A DNA stretch of 44,131 bases from Hyphomicrobiales bacterium (GCA_021775495.1 JAJFHT010000034.1:1-44131), one strand, 5' to 3'; numbered from the stretch's first letter, positions 33,692-43,050 are shown. The notes: generated from the letters alone by a model not told the origin. Translations and numbers: made by a program.

Positions 33692-33712
33692 CATGTTCAA
33701 TATGGACATATT
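33692..33712. promoter_or_regulatory. Operator-like palindrome in the ABC/SDR divergent promoter
   Basis: AATATG-GA-CATATT at 33699-33712 is a perfect palindrome in the middle of the 197-bp gap between the divergent ABC operon and SDR gene. The 12-mer CAATATGGACAT (33698-33709) is the exact reverse complement of the core of the site at 28826-28844. The position suits control of both directions by one regulator. Confidence 0.55.
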
Positions 33713-33786
33713 TGCAATTCCAAGCTTTTGCGCCAGACGCCAGTGTCGATGCAGTTTTGTAGCAATAGCATTGGAGGAAATCCGGG

Positions 33787-34590
33787 ATGGACAAATCAAG
33801 GCTCGCCGGAAAACACGTCCTCATCACGGGCGGCGCCCAGGGCATGGGAGCCGCGATTGGCGAATATTATGCGGCACAGGGCGCAAAAGTCTGTCTGGGT
33901 GATCTGAACCTGCAGGGTTGCCAGGATGTCGTCGAACGCATCAAGTCCGCCGGCGGAGAGGCTGTGGCGATTTCACTTGATGTCACCGAACGTGCGCAGA
34001 TGGCAGCTGCCGTGCAGGCCACTGTCGACGCGTTCGGGTCGATCAACGTCATGCTCAACAATGCCGGCATCAACAAGCCTTTGATGTTCCTTGATGTCAC
34101 CGAGGAAAATTTCCGCAAGATCATGGATGTCAATGCACTCGGCGTTCTGATCGGCATGCAGGAAGCAGCCAAACAGATGATCAAACAGGGGAAACAGGAC
34201 TACCCCTACAAGATCATCAACGTCGGCTCGATCCTGTCGCGTCAGGCTTTTGATGATGTTGTGCCCTATGCCTGCTCGAAACATGCCGTTCTCGCGATGA
34301 TCAATGGTGGCGCCAAGGCGCTTGTCGAACACAACATCACTGTCAACGGCTATGGCCCGGGTGTGGTGCGGACTGAATTATGGGAACAGCTGGACAAGGA
34401 TCTTGTTGCGATTGGCAAGTTCGAGAAAGAAGGCCAGTCGATGGACCAGCTCGCCGAAGACATGATCCTGATGAAACGCTACTCCTATCCCGAAGACGTT
34501 GTCGGTTCGGCAGCCTTCCTGGCATCGGCTGAATCCGATTATATGACCGGGCAATTGTTCATGATCGACGGCGGAATGATCATGCAGTAA
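33787..34590 (+). CDS. SDR family oxidoreductase, divergent from the ABC operon
   Basis: A 267-residue classical SDR with the cofactor motif TGGAQGMGAAIG, an Asp after the second strand (CLGDLN, favouring NAD), MLNNAGIN, the serine in INVGSILSRQ, and YACSK as the catalytic Tyr/Lys. The C-terminus MTGQLFMIDGG is standard. GGAGG lies about ten bases before the ATG. It is transcribed away from the transporter operon from a shared promoter region and is followed by an ABM-fold gene. It probably oxidises the imported compound or a derivative; the substrate is unknown. Confidence 0.94.
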   Translation: MDKSRLAGKHVLITGGAQGMGAAIGEYYAAQGAKVCLGDLNLQGCQDVVERIKSAGGEAVAISLDVTERAQMAAAVQATVDAFGSINVMLNNAGINKPLMFLDVTEENFRKIMDVNALGVLIGMQEAAKQMIKQGKQDYPYKIINVGSILSRQAFDDVVPYACSKHAVLAMINGGAKALVEHNITVNGYGPGVVRTELWEQLDKDLVAIGKFEKEGQSMDQLAEDMILMKRYSYPEDVVGSAAFLASAESDYMTGQLFMIDGGMIMQ

Positions 34591-34625
34591 AAGCACCGGT
34601 CAACGCGGAAGCTTCGGGAGAAACC

Positions 34626-34925
34626 ATGATTGTCGTTACAGGAACCCTGGAATTGAACCCGGAGGATATGGATGCGGCTATCGGCTACGTCCTCGAAGCG
34701 GTTCACGCGACCAATCAGGAAGAAGGTTGCATTACCTACGGATTCTACCGTGATCTAGAGAATCCCGGACAGTTCCGCATCTATGAGGAATGGGAATCAG
34801 AAGCCCATCTTGCCGCGCACGGAAAGGCCGAACACATGGCCGCATTCCGGAAAAAACTCGGTACGTTGCGCGTACTCGGCCGCTCGCTGAAAGTCTTCGA
34901 CGGCACAAACGAACGTTCACTGTAG
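34626..34925 (+). CDS. ABM-fold protein (putative quinol monooxygenase/YgiN-like)
   Basis: A 99-residue ferredoxin-like dimeric alpha-beta barrel protein. It shows the antibiotic biosynthesis monooxygenase pattern: MIVVTGTLELNPE, the TNQEEGCITYGFYRD segment, FRIYEEWESEAHLAAHGKAEHMAAF, and the final LKVFDG strand. The family includes YgiN, cofactor-free monooxygenases and LsrG-type isomerases, so function is open. GGGAG precedes the ATG. It lies 35 bp after the SDR and is probably in the same unit. Confidence 0.9.
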   Translation: MIVVTGTLELNPEDMDAAIGYVLEAVHATNQEEGCITYGFYRDLENPGQFRIYEEWESEAHLAAHGKAEHMAAFRKKLGTLRVLGRSLKVFDGTNERSL

Positions 34926-34961
34926 AACCGGCGGGATCGTGCCCTGGCAGGCAAACCCGGC

Positions 34962-37900
34962 TCAATAGTCTCGTTCGAAGAATATACCACCCTTGGTTTC
35001 GCCGCTGTCGCTGGCCTGCCCGCGCAGTTTCAGCCCGCGGCCGATCGACAGGTCGATGGTCGCCTTGCCTGATCCGGCCTTGGATCCCTTTTCAATGCTG
35101 AGATAGGTCCGGTCATTCAGATATTTGCCCACTGCCACCGATGTGTCACCGGTGTCGCCGTCGGTTTTGACATCGATGTCGTCGACACCAATCTGGCTGC
35201 GCAACTTACCGAGCAGGCCGGACGAACCGCCCACACCGCTCAATTCGGCAACGGCATCCGCCAGTTGCGCGATCTGCAACGGCGAAAGATTGCTGAGTGA
35301 CTGTCCGAATACCAATTGCGCCAGCACCTCGTCCTCAGGCAGCGAGGGGCTGGAACTGAAAGTGAATTTCGGATCATCCGCCGAGCCCGATACCCGTACA
35401 CGGACGGTGGCATCGCTGGTGGTGGTCTCGGCTGTCAGGTCGATTACCGGAACCAGCGATCCGGAAAATCCGGCGGTTCCTTCGGTAAAGTTCAAACGCC
35501 GCCCGAGGATGGAAAGACGCCCACGGATGAGACTGAACTTGCCGGTTGCACGCGGTGACCCGGTTGTTCCGGAAAGTTTGAGCGAACCGCCAAGTTCGGC
35601 ATCAAGTCCCCTGCCCCGAACAAAAATCCGGCTGGGCGCGTTCAAAATGACATCCAGGCCAAGATTGGAAGAGGACTCGTTACCACCGCCGCTAGGCTGC
35701 AGGGCGTCCACCTGTTTTTGCACCCGCGCCGATGCATTCTTGTGCTTCACATCCAGCCGCGCCAATGAACCCGGCAGGGTGTCGGGAATGCGAACCGTCA
35801 CTTTGCCGAAGTCAATCCTTCCGCCGAGGATACCGCCGGCGACAATCGGACCTTTCAGGGTCAGATCGCCCCCCAGGTTGGCCGTCACCAGTTCGCCGTC
35901 CGTATAGCGCCCGTTGCGCAGCGAAAGCGACAGATCGGCTGGCAACCCGTCCTCGATGCGAATTCCGATCGTCCCTTTCGCCGCAAGAGTTCCCCCAGTC
36001 GAGAGTTCGCCGCGCAATAGCCTGATAGTGGCCACTGCCGAGGACAGTCCGATGTCAGCGCTGATATTGTTGATCGCGATGCCGGAACGGGCATCGATGA
36101 ACCGGGCGTTTGCAGTCGAAACAGTACCGGTGATGTCGGGAAGCGGCGGAGATCCGGATATCTTGAGATCGACTTTTGCCGCACCTTCCAGCTTGATGCC
36201 TTGCGCGGCAACCCCGGCCGAGGCCAGCCGCATCGGAACAGCACCGGTAATTTTGAGATCGAGAACCGTCCTGGCACCGGTCCGCACGCTTCCGCCGCCG
36301 TTGAGCGAAAGGCCGGCCGCATCGGAAAGAACTGCTTTGAAGACCAGCCTGTCACCGGCAAATCGACCGTCGGATTTAATGGACAGTCCTTTCACCCCGG
36401 CAGCGCGGCTTTGCGCAACCGAAGCGTTCGCCACGGACAGATCATAATCAATTGCCGGCGCGGCAGCCGCGCCAGACACGGTGACAAGACCGGAAACCGA
36501 GCCATTGGCGCCAAGTGCCGGAACGAAGACATTGGCGGCTGAAGCGGAAACCGTCGCCAGTTTTGCCGTCAACACCAGCGTCTCTCCGGCCGTGCCACTG
36601 ACGTCAACTTTGCCGCCTCCCACCACCAGCGCCAGTTGCTCGATGTCAGCGACGCTGTTTTTGACGGTGATTTGCGACGGCGCGCCAAGTCCTACGCGCA
36701 AACCCCGCAGATTGGCTTTGCCCGACGCCAACCGGATTGTGGTCGCACCGGAGCCAGCCTTAACGTCGCCGGCCAGTTCTGCCGGATTGCCATCCACTTG
36801 TGCCGAGCCGGAAAAGCGCGTCCGGTCTTCGTCTTGCTGAAGATCGACCGCAAGATCGGCGATTTTGGTATTCCCGGCCAGCAGGCGTGCAACACCGATT
36901 TTTCCCGCCACGCCCGGTTCGGACAGATAGTTTTCAACGACCGCATCAATATCCAGTCCCTCGGCAACGATCTCTCCGCTACGAACTCTTGCACTTTCCG
37001 CGCGTACGTTGAGGATCGGCACATCCGCGACGATCAGAAATTCCGCTGTGCCCTTCAAATCGCCCTCGGCCTGCTGCAGCGCCAGCGCTGCGATCTGCGA
37101 CAGATTTGGCAGGACAATATCGAGCACCCCTGTGGGGCGAAAACCGGCATCAAGCTGCAGATCACCGGCGATGACGTTTTCTCCAATCGCAATCCGGGCG
37201 CGCTCGATCAATTTCTGGCCGTCCCGCGTCGACAGGCTCGCCGCGCCGTCGATAGTGGCTTCTTCCATCTTGCCGGAAAGGCGAACGTCGGCCGATGGTG
37301 CATCGGGATTGGCAATGCCTTCAGCGGTCAATGCAAGATCTGTGATCGATTTGCCGATCGCCTCCAATACGTCTGACCGCGCCTCGAATTTGAACGATGG
37401 AGCGGAAACGGAACCCTCTGCAGAAGCAGAGAAGGAAAGCGCACCGGCGAGTTTGTCACTGGCTGCCTTCAGGGACGATAGTTCTCCCGAAATCGATGAT
37501 TGAAGCATGTCGCCATCGAGCCGCCCCTCGCCGCTTGCTTTCAGCGCCGCCCCGTCCAACTTGAGATTGTCGACCGACACGACGCCGTCGGCGTTGCGAT
37601 TCAACCGGGCGCCAATGGCAAGTTTGTCTCCGGCCAGCGAAGCGACTGCTTCGGGCAGTCCGGCGGGAAGTATTTCAATCCGGGAATTCAGATCGAACTG
37701 GCTGAAATCCGTTGTGGCGCGCCCCTTGATCCCGGCATTCAAATGCGCCGCTTCCAGCGCCACACTGTCCAATGTCATTTCGCTGCCATCGACCCGGCCG
37801 GTGGCAGAAACCACAATCCCGCCTCCGGCAAGGCGTTGAAGATCGGCATTCGCGCTTTCAAATTCATTCGCCGTAGCACTGAGTTTAAACGGCCCCGATA

Positions 37901-39125
37901 CAGTTGTCGGGTCAAATCCGTCCGAGGAAATCCTTGTTCGTATGTCTGAAAGGGAAATGTCGGCCAGATCGAATGCCGCCAGTTCCGCTTCCGCCACAAG
38001 TGCGAGCTTGTTACCAGGGCCTTTCAGGGATGCCCTCAGAACTTTCAGGTCAAATACCGTGGCGTTTTCAGCCTCATTGAGCTGCAGCCGAACGGGACCG
38101 TCAACACCGTGCGCCGCAAAGCGCATATCGCTTTCACCCTGGGGATCGAAAGCCCCCGAGGCTTCGGCCGTAAATTTTGTGGAATGCAACCGGGCCCGAT
38201 CGATCGCATAGGCACCGCTGTCATTCGCACGCGCGACAATTTCGAAATTTGCTCCGCCGGCCATCAGGCCGGCATAAGGCTGCGGCAGAATCAGATCGAA
38301 CGCACCGGAACCATCGGCCGATAAAGTGCGCCCGTCCCGGTCCTGACGAATAGCTGCAGAAACCCGCGCCGACTCGCTGCCATCGAAAGCCAGGGTGGCC
38401 ACACCGCTCCAGTCCGCTGCGGGGCCCGACCCGTTGACCAGCAAATCAACACGCGGTTTGCCCTCGATTCCGAGCAGGTTGACCAGGATTCCGTCACCGG
38501 GCTCGGAGCCTTTGAGATCGAGATCCAGACGGTCCCCATCGGGATGGTAAACGATCCTGGCTTGCAGTGACCCATCCGTTCCGTCGGTTCGGTTGAGCGC
38601 TGCATCGGCCTCAATTCGGATCGGCGCTGTATCGGCAATAAGACTGGCTCTGGCGGACATTTGTGCGATTCCGCCGGCAAGACTGTCATCGAGAAGGATT
38701 TGCGGCAGATCGATTGCGCGAATGTCCAACCGCACCGGCAAGGAGGTCGAGCCTTTCGATGCACCGTCGCTTTTGGTCTCGGGCGGCCGGGCGATTTCCA
38801 CCCGACCGGCGCGGATCAGATCGGCCGAAAAACTGCCGGACAGCAATTTCAGCGGGGACCAGTGTATTTCTATGTCTTTGGCCAGCAGCCAGGCGGTCTC
38901 GCCATCCTCAACCACGACATGACTGATCGAAAGATTGCCGGACCAGATGCCCTTGACCGACCCGATTCCGATCCGCCGCTCAGGGCTGGAAACGGCTTGC
39001 GACACCATGCCGGCAAGCGACTTCCGACCGGCCGAGGTTCCGGTCAGCAACGCCATGGCGCCGATTGTCAGCACCAGAACAAGGGCAAGCGCGAGCAAGC
39101 CGATTTTTGCGAAACGGCCAGACAT
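34962..39125 (-). CDS. tamB: Translocation and assembly module protein TamB
   Basis: A 1387-residue inner-membrane-anchored protein that spans the periplasm and works with TamA in outer-membrane protein and/or lipid transport. An N-terminal hydrophobic anchor (LLALALVLVLTIGAMALLTG, about residues 9-28) precedes a long beta-rich AsmA-like region. The C-terminal TamB domain (about the last 300 residues) shows GSADDPKFTFSSSPSLPEDEVLAQLVFGQSLSNLSPLQIAQLA and ends in GGIFFERDY, a typical aromatic terminus. It starts 21 bp after the tamA stop. Confidence 0.95.
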   Translation of the reverse strand: MSGRFAKIGLLALALVLVLTIGAMALLTGTSAGRKSLAGMVSQAVSSPERRIGIGSVKGIWSGNLSISHVVVEDGETAWLLAKDIEIHWSPLKLLSGSFSADLIRAGRVEIARPPETKSDGASKGSTSLPVRLDIRAIDLPQILLDDSLAGGIAQMSARASLIADTAPIRIEADAALNRTDGTDGSLQARIVYHPDGDRLDLDLKGSEPGDGILVNLLGIEGKPRVDLLVNGSGPAADWSGVATLAFDGSESARVSAAIRQDRDGRTLSADGSGAFDLILPQPYAGLMAGGANFEIVARANDSGAYAIDRARLHSTKFTAEASGAFDPQGESDMRFAAHGVDGPVRLQLNEAENATVFDLKVLRASLKGPGNKLALVAEAELAAFDLADISLSDIRTRISSDGFDPTTVSGPFKLSATANEFESANADLQRLAGGGIVVSATGRVDGSEMTLDSVALEAAHLNAGIKGRATTDFSQFDLNSRIEILPAGLPEAVASLAGDKLAIGARLNRNADGVVSVDNLKLDGAALKASGEGRLDGDMLQSSISGELSSLKAASDKLAGALSFSASAEGSVSAPSFKFEARSDVLEAIGKSITDLALTAEGIANPDAPSADVRLSGKMEEATIDGAASLSTRDGQKLIERARIAIGENVIAGDLQLDAGFRPTGVLDIVLPNLSQIAALALQQAEGDLKGTAEFLIVADVPILNVRAESARVRSGEIVAEGLDIDAVVENYLSEPGVAGKIGVARLLAGNTKIADLAVDLQQDEDRTRFSGSAQVDGNPAELAGDVKAGSGATTIRLASGKANLRGLRVGLGAPSQITVKNSVADIEQLALVVGGGKVDVSGTAGETLVLTAKLATVSASAANVFVPALGANGSVSGLVTVSGAAAAPAIDYDLSVANASVAQSRAAGVKGLSIKSDGRFAGDRLVFKAVLSDAAGLSLNGGGSVRTGARTVLDLKITGAVPMRLASAGVAAQGIKLEGAAKVDLKISGSPPLPDITGTVSTANARFIDARSGIAINNISADIGLSSAVATIRLLRGELSTGGTLAAKGTIGIRIEDGLPADLSLSLRNGRYTDGELVTANLGGDLTLKGPIVAGGILGGRIDFGKVTVRIPDTLPGSLARLDVKHKNASARVQKQVDALQPSGGGNESSSNLGLDVILNAPSRIFVRGRGLDAELGGSLKLSGTTGSPRATGKFSLIRGRLSILGRRLNFTEGTAGFSGSLVPVIDLTAETTTSDATVRVRVSGSADDPKFTFSSSPSLPEDEVLAQLVFGQSLSNLSPLQIAQLADAVAELSGVGGSSGLLGKLRSQIGVDDIDVKTDGDTGDTSVAVGKYLNDRTYLSIEKGSKAGSGKATIDLSIGRGLKLRGQASDSGETKGGIFFERDY

Positions 39126-39146
39126 GCACCCACCGCGAATCGTTTG

Positions 39147-41075
39147 TCAGAATGATTGGCCGATTCCAGCGTAGACGCCAAATGTGTTTTCGCCGGGGCG
39201 CCGGTTGAGCGGTATGCCGGCATCGATCCGCAGCGGTCCGACCGGCGTCAGATAACGCACGCCAAGCCCGGCACCAACCCTGACGGAAGAAGAATTCAGC
39301 GTGCTGCCGGTCGAAACCGTTCCGACATCGATAAACGGTACCAGTCCGATCTGCTCGGTGATCTGTATTCTCAGTTCAAGCGACGCTTCGCCAAAGGAGC
39401 GGCCACCTGTCGGATCGCCATTCGCATCCTTCGGTCCCACTCCCTGGAAAGAATAACCTCTGACGGAACCGCCGCCGCCGGAATAGAACCGGCGATGCGC
39501 CGGAATCGAGGTAAGTCCGGCACCGACGATCATTCCACCGGCGACCCGACCGGCAAGTATGACCTTCTTGGCCCGGTCCACCGCCAGATAGGCTGATGCG
39601 GCCCCGCTGATCGAAACAAAGGACGCGCTCGACTGGATATCATGGGCGGGCTCAATCCTGGCCAGCAGCCGATAGCCCTTGGACGGGTTGAGCTTGTTGT
39701 CGCGCATGTCGACGACATATTCGATCGGCACGCTGGCGATCAGATGTTTGGCTGTGCCGAAACTGTCGGTGACACGCGACCAGTCAAGCTCCAGTCCGAC
39801 CGAAACCGTCTGCCGTCTGGTCAATTCGTAGACCACACCGACACCTCCACTTACGGAAGAGCGGTCATAGGCGTCCGGATGCTCGAAACTGGCCCTCAGA
39901 TTGGAAGTGAATTTGGTCAGCGGCCCGAATGCGCCGGGTTTTTCGAACAAGATGGCGGCGTTGTAGTCCAACTGTCCCACCGAGGCCTCACCGATCCGTC
40001 CGACGGCTGCCTCGACCCGCAGTTTTTCGGCCCGTCCGAACAGGTTTCGGTGCCCCCAATATCCCTCGATACCGGCACCATCGGTGCTCGACAATGTTGC
40101 GCCAATGCCGAGATAACGTTTCTTGCGCTCTTTGACCTTGAAAGCGACCGGGTAGGAACCGTCCGGGTCGAGATTTTCGACCGGTTGCGTTGAAACGCTG
40201 TCGAAAACCTCCAGCCCGATGAGTCGGTCGCGCGCTCGCTTCACCTCTTCCGGATCGTAAGTCCTGCCGGCCTCGATATCGGCATATTCAGCGACAAAGC
40301 CCGGATCCATATCCTCGGTCCCGGAGACGGACGTCGCGCCAAATGGCGCCACCGGACCGGCGGCAAGTTCCAGCACAATATCGAGTGTTCTGCTTGAGTG
40401 GTCGGCAACGATTTCACGGTCGGAAATACGTGCCAGCGGATGGCCCGATTTCTTCAGCTCCTCGACCATTGCGTCTTCAGCGCCGATGATTGCGCCGGAA
40501 TTCGCATTTGAGCCGGTTTGCAGCCCGAAATCCAGCGGATCGAGGCCAGCGACATCGCCAGTCAGTTCGACCTTGCCAAAGCGGTAGACGCTGCCCGGTT
40601 CAATTCGGATGACCACCGGGATCGGCACACCTCTGGAGAACTCGGCATCCGGCGGAATGTCGTCAAAAGGCCGGCCGGCGACGGTGATATCGACGGTCCC
40701 GCTGTAGCGCGCGGATTCGTACAGCGCGGCAACCAGCCGTTCCCGATCATCGCGAACCTTGACCAGCAGCCCAAGCGAGCCGGACACCGGTTTTTCCTGA
40801 TCCTTGACCAGAACCGAGGCCTGCGTCAGCGCGTCAGTCAAATCCTCGTCCAGATTGCCAGTCTCAAGCGACACGGCATAGGAGACGGGATCCACAACAA
40901 CCTCTTCTTCCGCGGCCTCGGGTTCGAACAGTTTCAATCCGAACAGTTCGATCGCCTGGGCCGGAATGGGGACGAGCAGAAGCGCGGCCACGGCGAGGCA
41001 TGGCAGCAGGAGGCGACTCAGCACCTTACTGTCGACAGGCATGACGCAATACTGACCCTGCTCAACGCGTTTCAT
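39147..41075 (-). CDS. tamA: Outer-membrane translocation and assembly module protein TamA
   Basis: An Omp85-family protein of 642 residues from ATG 41075, or 631 from ATG 41042. The second start gives a more usual signal peptide (MPVDSKVLSRLLLPCLAVAA through PAQA). Neither start has a strong Shine-Dalgarno. POTRA domains occupy the N-terminal half, including RFGKVELTGDV and TYDPEEVKRARDRLIGLEVFDSVS. The C-terminal 16-stranded barrel contains the family GGGGSVRGYSFQGVGP motif and ends in a Phe (YAGIGQSF), as outer-membrane proteins do. It is followed directly by tamB. Confidence 0.95.
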   Translation of the reverse strand: MKRVEQGQYCVMPVDSKVLSRLLLPCLAVAALLLVPIPAQAIELFGLKLFEPEAAEEEVVVDPVSYAVSLETGNLDEDLTDALTQASVLVKDQEKPVSGSLGLLVKVRDDRERLVAALYESARYSGTVDITVAGRPFDDIPPDAEFSRGVPIPVVIRIEPGSVYRFGKVELTGDVAGLDPLDFGLQTGSNANSGAIIGAEDAMVEELKKSGHPLARISDREIVADHSSRTLDIVLELAAGPVAPFGATSVSGTEDMDPGFVAEYADIEAGRTYDPEEVKRARDRLIGLEVFDSVSTQPVENLDPDGSYPVAFKVKERKKRYLGIGATLSSTDGAGIEGYWGHRNLFGRAEKLRVEAAVGRIGEASVGQLDYNAAILFEKPGAFGPLTKFTSNLRASFEHPDAYDRSSVSGGVGVVYELTRRQTVSVGLELDWSRVTDSFGTAKHLIASVPIEYVVDMRDNKLNPSKGYRLLARIEPAHDIQSSASFVSISGAASAYLAVDRAKKVILAGRVAGGMIVGAGLTSIPAHRRFYSGGGGSVRGYSFQGVGPKDANGDPTGGRSFGEASLELRIQITEQIGLVPFIDVGTVSTGSTLNSSSVRVGAGLGVRYLTPVGPLRIDAGIPLNRRPGENTFGVYAGIGQSF

Positions 41076-41256
41076 AAGGAAGCCGGATTATCGCTCTGGT
41101 TTGTGAAATAACAATTAGCGTCCCAACGGAACAGTCCGGTCAACGCCATGCGATGTCAATATTTATACAATTCAAGACGCACCCGCCAGCCGGATTGCTT
41201 GTCAGATGCCAAAAGACAGGATTAGCTCCGGCGCAGGCATCGGACAAACAGAGCGA

Positions 41257-41940
41257 ATGAACGGGCACAACATAGAACTGGTCATTTTTGATTGCGACGG
41301 CGTGCTGATCGACAGCGAAATCATCAGCGCGGGGATTCTGATCGATCAGCTGCGCGCAGCCGGTGTGAACGTCGATCTGGACTATGTACAAAACAATTAT
41401 TTGGGCAGAAGCTTTCCGAAAGTGGCGCAGGACATCCGCGAGCACCTTGGCGTGGAACTGCCCGACAGCTTTGAGACCGAGTACCGGGCCAGCCTTTTGT
41501 CAGCATTCGAAGTGGGTCTGAAAAAGACCAATGGACTGGATGACATGCTTGGACAGTTGCGGCCGAGAGCCTGTGTTGCGACAAGCAGCAGTCCGCAACG
41601 GGTGAAACGGTCGCTTGAGCTTGTCGGGCTTGATCGCATGTTTGCCGACAACGTGTTCACCGCGTCCGAAGTTGCCAACGGCAAACCGGCTCCTGATCTG
41701 TTTCTCCACACCGCCAGGTCAATGGCCGTATCTCCGGTCAATTGCCTGATTGTGGAGGACAGTCTGCCGGGAATAAGGGCGGCGATCGCAGCTGAAATAG
41801 GTGTGGTTCGATATGTCGGTGCGAGCCATCTGAGCGGCTCGCATCAGAGCCTCCCGGCCGACATCGACGATGTCCCGCTGTTTGACAAATGGCCGATGTT
41901 CTTTGATTTGTTGCCTGGACTGCGGCGTGATGACCATTAG
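41257..41940 (+). CDS. HAD-superfamily hydrolase (phosphatase, subfamily IA)
   Basis: A 227-residue phosphatase with all four HAD motifs: VIFDCDGVLIDSE (nucleophile Asp), CVATSSSPQRVKRSLELVGL (Ser/Thr), NGKPAPDLFLHTA (Lys) and CLIVEDSLPGIRAA (acidic pair). A helical cap follows motif I, as in beta-phosphoglucomutase/sugar-phosphatase-like enzymes. The ATG at 41257 is chosen next to motif I; an in-frame ATG at 41206 is possible. It is followed in 13 bp by the SorC regulator and then the polyol transporter. HAD enzymes are often found in smo/mtl polyol loci; the substrate is probably a sugar or polyol phosphate. Confidence 0.92.
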   Translation: MNGHNIELVIFDCDGVLIDSEIISAGILIDQLRAAGVNVDLDYVQNNYLGRSFPKVAQDIREHLGVELPDSFETEYRASLLSAFEVGLKKTNGLDDMLGQLRPRACVATSSSPQRVKRSLELVGLDRMFADNVFTASEVANGKPAPDLFLHTARSMAVSPVNCLIVEDSLPGIRAAIAAEIGVVRYVGASHLSGSHQSLPADIDDVPLFDKWPMFFDLLPGLRRDDH

Positions 41941-41953
41941 GCGGGGAAGATAA

Positions 41954-42910
41954 ATGGCAAGCAAGGTCGATACGGATAAAAGCCGCCTCGACGAGGCAGC
42001 AAGAGCCGGGTGGCTCTATTATGTTGCCGGCAACACCCAGGATGAGATTGCCCGCAAACTCGGAGTATCGCGGCAATCGGCGCAGCGACTGGTGTCGCTT
42101 GCCGTCAGCGAACGGCTGATCAAGGTCCGGCTTGATCACCCGATTGCCAATTGTATGGAACTGGGTGCGCGACTAAAGGATCGGTTCGGCCTGCGGTCCT
42201 GTGAGGTTGTGCCGAGCGACCCCGATTCGGCCGGATCGAACATCGGAATTGCCCTTGCCGGTGCCGCCGAAATGGAACGGCATCTCAAATCCAACCACCC
42301 GAAAATCATCGCCATCGGTACCGGGCGCTCATTGCGCGCCTGCATTGATCAGTTGCCGCAGATGGATTGCCCGCAACATCAGATTGTCTCGCTTCTGGGA
42401 AACATGACGCCCGATGGCTCGGGCTCGGCCTATAACGTCATCATCAACATGGCTGACCGGGTCAATGCTCGGCACTATCCGATGCCGTTACCGGTTTTTG
42501 CTACGTCAGCCGAGGAACGCGAAGTTCTGCAAAATCAGAAACCGGTACACAACATCTTGCTTCTGGCCAGGCAGGCAGATCTGACATTTGTCGGTATCGG
42601 TAATTTTGATGACAACGCACCGATTCTGATTGACGGGTTTTTGTCGCGTGATGAAATGCGTGTGCTGCGCAAGGCCGGTGCCGTCGGCGAAATCACTTCT
42701 TGGGTTTTTAATCGCCATGGCAGTATCATTGAAGGACCGATCAATGATCGTGTTGCCAGCGCACCGCTGCTGCCAGATCGGCCCAATCTCGTGGTCGGAA
42801 TTGCGGCCGGACCGCAAAAAGTTGCTGCAATCCGCGGTGCCATCATCGGTAAACTGATCAATGCTCTGATCACAGATGAAATGACTGCAGAGCAATTGCT
42901 CGAAGATTGA
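41954..42910 (+). CDS. SorC/DeoR-type sugar-binding transcriptional regulator
   Basis: A 318-residue regulator. An N-terminal helix-turn-helix (GNTQDEIARKLGVSRQSAQRLVSLAVSERLI, about residues 26-56) is followed by the SorC-type sugar-phosphate isomerase-like effector domain, with IIAIGTGRSLRACID, VSLLGNMTPDG and LTFVGIGNFDDNAPILIDGFLS. It likely controls the polyol transporter operon that starts 167 bp downstream, where palindromes are present. The effector is probably a phosphorylated sugar or polyol. Confidence 0.93.
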   Translation: MASKVDTDKSRLDEAARAGWLYYVAGNTQDEIARKLGVSRQSAQRLVSLAVSERLIKVRLDHPIANCMELGARLKDRFGLRSCEVVPSDPDSAGSNIGIALAGAAEMERHLKSNHPKIIAIGTGRSLRACIDQLPQMDCPQHQIVSLLGNMTPDGSGSAYNVIINMADRVNARHYPMPLPVFATSAEEREVLQNQKPVHNILLLARQADLTFVGIGNFDDNAPILIDGFLSRDEMRVLRKAGAVGEITSWVFNRHGSIIEGPINDRVASAPLLPDRPNLVVGIAAGPQKVAAIRGAIIGKLINALITDEMTAEQLLED

Positions 42911-42954
42911 GCAATTTCCACAACATCATAACAATTTGTTTTTAAAGAGTTTTA

Positions 42955-42970
42955 TTGCCATATCTGGCAA
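42955..42970. promoter_or_regulatory. Inverted repeat upstream of the polyol transporter promoter
   Basis: TTGCCA-TATC-TGGCAA is a perfect six-base-arm inverted repeat upstream of the likely -35 box of the smoE-type gene. It is a candidate upstream operator for the SorC regulator encoded just before. Confidence 0.35.
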
Positions 42971-42998
42971 AGGTTCGGCACGAGCTGACGCCAGAAGC

Positions 42999-43028
42999 TT
43001 GACAGCAATTCAACCTTGTGTGAATATT
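42999..43028 (+). promoter_or_regulatory. Candidate sigma70 promoter of the polyol transporter operon
   Basis: A consensus -35 box TTGACA (42999-43004) is followed after 18 bases by AATATT (43023-43028), a four-of-six match to the -10 box. It lies about 50 bp upstream of the binding-protein ATG and just before the 43034-43050 palindrome. Confidence 0.45.
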
Positions 43029-43033
43029 TGCCC

Positions 43034-43050
43034 GCATTTGTAGCAAATGC
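43034..43050. promoter_or_regulatory. Operator-like palindrome at the polyol transporter start site
   Basis: GCATTTG-TAG-CAAATGC has perfect seven-base arms around three bases. It lies directly after the predicted -10 box, where a bound repressor would block transcription. The adjacent SorC-type protein is the natural candidate. Confidence 0.5.

Noticed and set aside
41076-41256. TTGACA on the minus strand at 41153-41158 as the tamA promoter
   Set aside because: The -35 match is perfect, but no acceptable -10 hexamer lies 16-19 bases downstream. The 181-bp gap otherwise shows nothing I can name.
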